64,000 bases of DNA from Massilia rubra (lineage in GTDB: Bacteria > Pseudomonadota > Gammaproteobacteria > Burkholderiales > Burkholderiaceae_D): contig NZ_VUYU01000002.1 of assembly GCF_011682065.1 (NCBI RefSeq), positions 248,001 through 312,000 on the forward strand, in the 5' to 3' direction. Made by a program: the position numbers and the translations under genes. Positions within the stretch are counted from its first letter, which is position 1, and each line of letters starts with the position of its first letter. A model generated the notes under the pieces. That model was not told the origin of the DNA, did no database searches, and saw only the letters and a list, made by a program, of their open reading frames with translations. Positions 60,182-64,000 of the stretch are shown here, piece by piece.

Positions 60182-60940
60182 TTACTGTCGATGCGTTTTG
60201 AGCGCCGCGTCCAGCCTTTTGAACACATCGGCGTGAAGTGAGCGGGTGTGTTTGTTCATATGCTTGCGCAGGTGGTCCAGTTCGCGATTCTGTTCGTCGG
60301 CCAGCAATGGTTCCTTGTGCTCCAGTGCCCAGACGGCATACTCAACCCTTGCCTCCACGCCGGGAAAGCGCTCGACGAGATGCGCAAATTCCTCCGCCGC
60401 TTCCTTGTTCAGGCCCGCCCTGGAATATGCCTGCGCCAATAGCAAACTCAGTTTGTCCTGGCGGAAAGCGGGATGGCTGGCGCGCAGCGTCGTCAACATA
60501 CGCACCGATTCGACTGCCTGGGCGTTGGCCAGCAATGCCTGCGCCGCGCCGAAGCGAATGTCGGGGTCGCCTGCGAACGGGCCTTGCAGGCACGCTTCAT
60601 ATTGCTGCGCCGCCTCGGCGGCCATGCCCGCCTCCAGCATGGCGCTAGCCAGTCGCGTCTGGTTATGGGCGGTTGGCGTGAGCTCGAACGCATCCCGGAC
60701 ATCGCGCACGGCGCGTCCAGGGTCTAAAGTGCTGAGCACGCTGCGACCTGCACGGGTCAGGGTCTGGTCGAGCCGCGACTGCGGCAGGTAGATGGCGAAG
60801 AAATACACCACGCTGCCAAGCAAAGGGAACGAGAACAGGATGAGCAGCCAGTACAGCTCGCGGCGTGAACGAACCACATGGACCGCGAAGTACAGCGCAA
60901 CCAGGATATGCAAACCGACACCAAGAATGGGCACAATCAC
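60182..60940 (-). CDS. TPR-containing membrane protein with PLDc_N-like start
   Basis: The 252-residue protein begins with two membrane helices (GVGLHILVALYFAVHVV, YWLLILFSFPLLGSVVYFFAIYLP) in the manner of PLDc_N, then tetratricopeptide-like helices (AGMAAEAAQQYEACLQGPFAGD, YSRAGLNKEAAEEFAHLVERFP). It may be a membrane-anchored scaffold. No partner is linked. Confidence 0.65.
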   Translation of the reverse strand: MIVPILGVGLHILVALYFAVHVVRSRRELYWLLILFSFPLLGSVVYFFAIYLPQSRLDQTLTRAGRSVLSTLDPGRAVRDVRDAFELTPTAHNQTRLASAMLEAGMAAEAAQQYEACLQGPFAGDPDIRFGAAQALLANAQAVESVRMLTTLRASHPAFRQDKLSLLLAQAYSRAGLNKEAAEEFAHLVERFPGVEARVEYAVWALEHKEPLLADEQNRELDHLRKHMNKHTRSLHADVFKRLDAALKTHRQ

Positions 60941-61103
60941 TCCACTTATCGTTATTGTAAAAGTTGCATTTTATCAAGTAACTAATCTGCACGCAATCGG
61001 AAGGATTTTCCGTGTTCCTACCCGTTTGATAAGCACCGCCGCTGAAAGTTCCTCTCGCTTGCGCCTGGCGACGCAGGGCGTGGCCAGGCGGCGTCACGGT
61101 GCG

Positions 61104-62030
61104 CTACGCCGGCAGCTTGTGCCAGGTGCCGACAATATCGGCCACCAGCTTTTTCACGTGCAGGCTGTGGGGGTAGGCGTCGGCGTAGCCGCTGGCGCGC
61201 CGCACCGCGCCGGCGAACGGGGCGCGCCGGCCGACCCGGGCCATCAGCTCCTTGCCTTCGCGCGTGCCGAGGTAGGCGATCAGTTTGCGCGGGTCAAGCT
61301 CCGGGTCGTCCAGGTGCGCCATGACGGTCATTTCATACGGCTGGCGGCTGATCCATTGCTCGGTCAGGGCGCTGGCGTGCAGCCAGCCGGCGTAGCGGAT
61401 CGCGTCCACGTAGCCAAAACTGCCGGCCGCACGCGGGAAGTCGACCCGGGTGCGCCGCAGCAGTTCGCCGACGGCCCGGCGCGTTTCGGGCAGCATCGGG
61501 TCGAGCAGCTCGCTGCCGAAGCCCATGATCATCACGTCCACGCCGTAGCGCGATTGTTCGGCGGCGATCAGCTGCACGTAGCGCAACTGCTGTTCGCGCG
61601 GCGCAAAGCGCAGGGCGCGCGCCAGTTCGCCGGCGATTTCTTCGCTTTCCATCAGGCCGGCGCGCTTGGCGCGCAGCAGGATCTCGATGGTTTCGTCGGC
61701 GCCGACGGCCTGCGCCAGCGGATAGATGGCGCTGCGCGCGATGCGCCGGCTGGGCGAGGCGGCCAGCGTGCGCAGCTCTCCCACGATGGTGTCGTTCATG
61801 CCGGAGGCATTGCTGCGCGAGTACAGGCTGCCGAGCAGGCGGATCTGGTCGATCTTGTGCTCTTCCGAACGGGCCGCGCGCAGTGCGGCGCGCACGCGCT
61901 TGACGTTGGCCGCGGTGGGGTCCAGGCGCAAGGTGGCGCCGGCACGGACGGTGGCCGATGGTGCGGCGGCGGGTGCCGCCAGCGCGGTGAAGGATGCGCA
62001 AATCGCCAGAATGGCCAGTGCACGTTTCAT
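61104..62030 (-). CDS. Hypothetical secreted protein with helical repeats
   Basis: The 308-residue precursor has a signal peptide (MKRALAILAICASFTALA). The rest is helical with HEAT-like pairing (DTIVGELRTLAASPSRRIARSAIYPLAQAVG). It shares the style but no clear sequence identity with the large secreted protein at 42139. Function unknown. Confidence 0.6.
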   Translation of the reverse strand: MKRALAILAICASFTALAAPAAAPSATVRAGATLRLDPTAANVKRVRAALRAARSEEHKIDQIRLLGSLYSRSNASGMNDTIVGELRTLAASPSRRIARSAIYPLAQAVGADETIEILLRAKRAGLMESEEIAGELARALRFAPREQQLRYVQLIAAEQSRYGVDVMIMGFGSELLDPMLPETRRAVGELLRRTRVDFPRAAGSFGYVDAIRYAGWLHASALTEQWISRQPYEMTVMAHLDDPELDPRKLIAYLGTREGKELMARVGRRAPFAGAVRRASGYADAYPHSLHVKKLVADIVGTWHKLPA

Positions 62031-62146
62031 GTGGTCTCCAGGGTTGAAACAGCGGGAACCAGCAGTGTGCAATGCCATTCTTGATAATTGTCAAAGCTGC
62101 ATCGCGTAGCAAAAAACGCCACCGCGCGTAGCAGCCGGACGCACGA

Positions 62147-63076
62147 TTACAGGTTTTTCAGGAAGCGGGCGATGGCCTCGTTCACCTGTTCCGGCTGGTC
62201 GATCATGGCGAAGTGCCGGGCCGGCGCCACCGTGACCACCTGCGCTGTCGGCGCCGCCTCGATCAGCGAGGCGTAGTAGGCCTTCTTGGTCTCTTCGGTC
62301 AGCTCGTGGGTGCTGGCGTCGGCATCGAAGTACGGCGCGATCAGGAGCACCGGCGCGCTGATCTTCGACAGCGCCGGGCGCAGGTCCATGGCGAACGTTT
62401 CGGCCATATACTGCAGCACCGCGCCCGGATCGCTGCGCGCACTCAGTTTGGCCAGTTCGTCGGCGCGCGCCATGTCCATCACGCCGATGCCGCGCATGTA
62501 GTCCTGCTGTTGCGCGGCGAACGCGCGCTGGTCGCCCGGCACCATGCGGCGCGCCAGTTGCTGCGCCATCTGCTCGCGCTGGCGCGGCGTCAGGTCTTCG
62601 GCGCCGGGGAAGACCGGCAAGCCGTCGATGCTGATCACGCCGCCGATATCTTGCGGGCGCTGCGCCGCCAGCGAGAAGGCCAGCACGCCGCCCAGGCTGT
62701 GCCCGACCAGCACCGGCTTGACCAGTTTGCGCGTGTCGATCAGTTGCGCCAGCGCGCGCTGGGCCGCTTCCATTTGCTTGCCCGGCGCCGGCGCGCGGCC
62801 GTCGAAGCCGGGCAGGGTGACGATGTATACGCTGTACTCGCCCATGAAGCGGCGCGCCGTGCCTTGCCAGGCCCAGGACCCGCTGGCCAGGCCCGGAATG
62901 AGGATCAGGGCGCGCTTGCCCTTGCCGTGCCGTTCGACCTGCATGGCGCCGATGTCGAAGCGTTCGGCCGGAACGAGGGTGGCGGCAAAGCGGTTGCTTG
63001 TGATCGGTGGCGCATCGGCGGCGAAAGCGGGCGCGCTGGCCGCGAACATCAGTGCGATGACAAAACGAACAATCAT
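62147..63076 (-). CDS. Secreted alpha/beta hydrolase
   Basis: The 309-residue precursor has a signal peptide (MIVRFVIALMFAASAPAFA). It has the oxyanion LIPGLASGSWAW, the nucleophile GHSLGG and a final His in APARHFAMIDQPEQV. The substrate is unknown; it is 4 bp into an overlap with the XRE gene (63073-63076), so it belongs to the same unit. Confidence 0.82.
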   Translation of the reverse strand: MIVRFVIALMFAASAPAFAADAPPITSNRFAATLVPAERFDIGAMQVERHGKGKRALILIPGLASGSWAWQGTARRFMGEYSVYIVTLPGFDGRAPAPGKQMEAAQRALAQLIDTRKLVKPVLVGHSLGGVLAFSLAAQRPQDIGGVISIDGLPVFPGAEDLTPRQREQMAQQLARRMVPGDQRAFAAQQQDYMRGIGVMDMARADELAKLSARSDPGAVLQYMAETFAMDLRPALSKISAPVLLIAPYFDADASTHELTEETKKAYYASLIEAAPTAQVVTVAPARHFAMIDQPEQVNEAIARFLKNL

Positions 63077-63276
63077 GGTGTCTCCTGGTCGGGATGGAAA
63101 ATGGATTCGAGCGGTTGCGCGAACATCCGGGCGATGGCAAACGCCAGCGGCAGGCTCGGGTCGTAGCGCCCGGTTTCGATGGCGTTGACGGTCTGGCGCG
63201 ATACCTTCAGCAGGTCGGCCAGGTGCGCCTGGCTCCAGCCATGCCGCGCGCGCAAGTCGCGGATGGTGTTGTTCAT
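63073..63276 (-). CDS. Small XRE family HTH regulator
   Basis: The 67-residue protein is a single Cro/CI HTH (MNNTIRDLRARHGWSQAHLADLLKVSRQTVNAIETGRYDPS) of the type that has a C-terminal FxP tail. It overlaps the membrane gene before it (ATGA at 63273-63276) and the hydrolase after it. It probably binds the direct repeats at 63675-63733. Confidence 0.85.
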   Translation of the reverse strand: MNNTIRDLRARHGWSQAHLADLLKVSRQTVNAIETGRYDPSLPLAFAIARMFAQPLESIFHPDQETP

Positions 63277-63659
63277 TGGTTTGTAATCTTGCGCACCAAA
63301 ACGATCAGGAGCCAGCTGACGGCCATGACCGGCCACACCACGAACATCGACACGCGCGGAAAGCCCGCCAGCTCAAGGAAGCCGTAGCTGAAGGTCAGGC
63401 TGGCCGTGATGGCGGCGGCAATCGCGATGTTTTGCAGCGTCACCATGCGTACGAATTCGTCCACGCGGCGCATCTGGCGCACGATCGCCCACACGGCCAG
63501 CGCCACGCCGATCACGGGAATGGCCAGGATCAGCGTGCGCGCCGGCCCGTTGGGCAGGTTTTTGCCAAACACGATCGACAAGGTCAGCAGCAGCCAATAG
63601 ACGCCAATGGCGCCGAACAGCTCGCGCAGGTAGCGCTGGCCGATGACTTTTTCGTGCAT
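63273..63659 (-). CDS. Membrane protein paired with the small XRE regulator
   Basis: The 128-residue protein has four membrane helices (GVYWLLLTLSIVFG, LILAIPVIGVALAVWAIV, IAIAAAITASLTFSYGF, VWPVMAVSWLLIVLV). AAGGAGAT lies before ATG 63659, which I prefer to the TTG at 63680. It may sense a signal for the regulator encoded in the same unit; unproven. Confidence 0.7.
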   Translation of the reverse strand: MHEKVIGQRYLRELFGAIGVYWLLLTLSIVFGKNLPNGPARTLILAIPVIGVALAVWAIVRQMRRVDEFVRMVTLQNIAIAAAITASLTFSYGFLELAGFPRVSMFVVWPVMAVSWLLIVLVRKITNQ

Positions 63660-63674
63660 TTTTATCTCCTTGAT

Positions 63675-63733
63675 TGTCAAGCTTGCTTTACATGGTAGGC
63701 AGCGCTGCGCGTGATGTCAAGCAAGCTTTACAT
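63675..63733. repeat. Two 19-bp direct repeats upstream of the XRE-membrane pair
   Basis: TGTCAAGCTTGCTTTACAT (63675-63693) and TGTCAAGCAAGCTTTACAT (63715-63733) repeat with a 40-bp period and differ only in the centre. The minus strand reads TTGACA at the start of each. A minus promoter TTGACA (63720-63715) N17 TACCAT (63697-63692) lies between them, so they look like operator sites for the XRE protein. Confidence 0.55.
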
Positions 63734-63736
63734 CTA

Positions 63737-63764
63737 TTTTCAGCCTCCCGAAGTCGACTACAAT
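63737..63764 (+). promoter_or_regulatory. Promoter of the flavoprotein gene
   Basis: TTTTCA (63737-63742) and TACAAT (63759-63764) are separated by 16 bp; the start codon is at 63797. It is divergent from the XRE unit. Confidence 0.45.
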
Positions 63765-63796
63765 GCGGGTCGTCCAACCGCCGCACCGAGAATGCC

Positions 63797-64000
63797 ATGC
63801 CCGAAATTCCTACCCAAGCCCGCGTCGCCGTCATCGGCGGCGGTCCGGCCGGCCTGATGGCCGCCGAAGTGTTGAGCCAGGGCGGGGTGGCGGTCGACCT
63901 GTACGACGCCATGCCCTCGGTCGGGCGCAAATTCCTGTTGGCGGGCAAGGGCGGCATGAATATCACGCACGCGGAGCCGGCCCTTGCATTCGGCCAGCGC
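63797..64000 (+). CDS. BaiN/HI0933-like flavoprotein, 3' truncated by the window
   Basis: The 68 visible codons start [26 protein letters not shown], an FAD-binding GxGxxG motif, and continue with [22 protein letters not shown], the hallmark of the TIGR03862/BaiN family of FAD-dependent oxidoreductases. The rest lies outside the window. Confidence 0.8.
   Translation, partial: MPEIPTQARVAVIGGGPAGLMAAEVLSQGGVAVDLYDAMPSVGRKFLLAGKGGMNITHAEPALAFGQR

Noticed and set aside
1-64000. tRNA, rRNA, riboswitch or CRISPR features.
   Set aside because: None was recognised by eye; a covariance-model scan would be needed to exclude small RNAs.

Overview
The window is high-GC DNA (roughly mid-60s percent by eye) from a Gram-negative bacterium. 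The gene content points to a betaproteobacterium of the Oxalobacteraceae, in the Massilia/Duganella/Janthinobacterium neighbourhood. The evidence is a thrC-moeA-moaD string, an mdc malonate decarboxylase cluster with a TRAP transporter, a kbl/SDR-type threonine dehydrogenase/sdaA cluster, a TorF-like porin and an MCP ending in a WxxF tail. The taxonomic call is inference from family content; there is no rRNA in the window. No tRNA, rRNA, CRISPR array, prophage or complete insertion sequence was seen.

Layout. 0-5 kb: end of an unknown protein, a lone ethanolamine permease, an unknown protein, and a translationally coupled pair whose second gene is an AbiEii-like nucleotidyltransferase. 5-12 kb: a secreted beta-lactamase-fold hydrolase, a small IS630-like MITE (6546-6700, TA-flanked), an SMR efflux pump with its TetR regulator and operator, an esterase, a TorF-like porin and a chemotaxis receptor. 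12-15.5 kb: DUF2244 protein and an orphan cytochrome oxidase subunit I, and a LacI regulator. 15.6-22 kb: YegD-like Hsp70, a DEDDh exonuclease, a small Cys/His protein and a TonB receptor ending at a strong terminator, and a Sel1-repeat protein. 21.8-25.9 kb: a cupredoxin with a GGDEF/EAL protein behind a probable promoter/operator, then a coupled DUF6882-like/membrane pair. 26-31 kb: prolyl oligopeptidase, small unknown proteins, a CREST/ceramidase-like membrane protein and a DUF5694 protein.

31-36 kb: threonine/serine catabolism. A divergent XRE-cupin regulator faces kbl, an SDR threonine dehydrogenase and sdaA (threonine to glycine plus acetyl-CoA; serine to pyruvate), with a SUKH (SMI1/KNR4) protein attached at the end.

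36-40.5 kb: the most unusual part, a mosaic islet of competition and toxin-antitoxin genes. It holds the SUKH protein, a HAF/PKD secreted protein with an apparently replaced C-terminus, debris of a Phd-VapC (PIN) toxin-antitoxin module, a second degraded copy of the SUKH 3' end, and a lower-GC two-gene unit. That unit encodes a lysozyme-like/LysM protein overlapping an LprI-like (lysozyme-inhibitor family) periplasmic protein, a probable effector-immunity pair. A TetR gene whose 3' end has been replaced closes the islet.

40.5-50 kb: inositol monophosphatase-like and NAD(P)-binding proteins, a large secreted helical-repeat protein, a phosphotransacetylase/acetate kinase pair, thrC, moeA and moaD (moaE is not next to them). 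50.2-60 kb: a complete malonate utilisation unit on the minus strand (TRAP P-Q-M, then mdcA-C-D-E-G-B-H, nearly every junction overlapping) facing a divergent GntR/FCD regulator. The intergenic region carries two GTATAC-centred operators 63 bp apart. 60-64 kb: unknown TPR and secreted proteins, an alpha/beta hydrolase, a small XRE-membrane protein pair preceded by two 19-bp direct repeats, and the start of a BaiN/HI0933-like flavoprotein running off the end.
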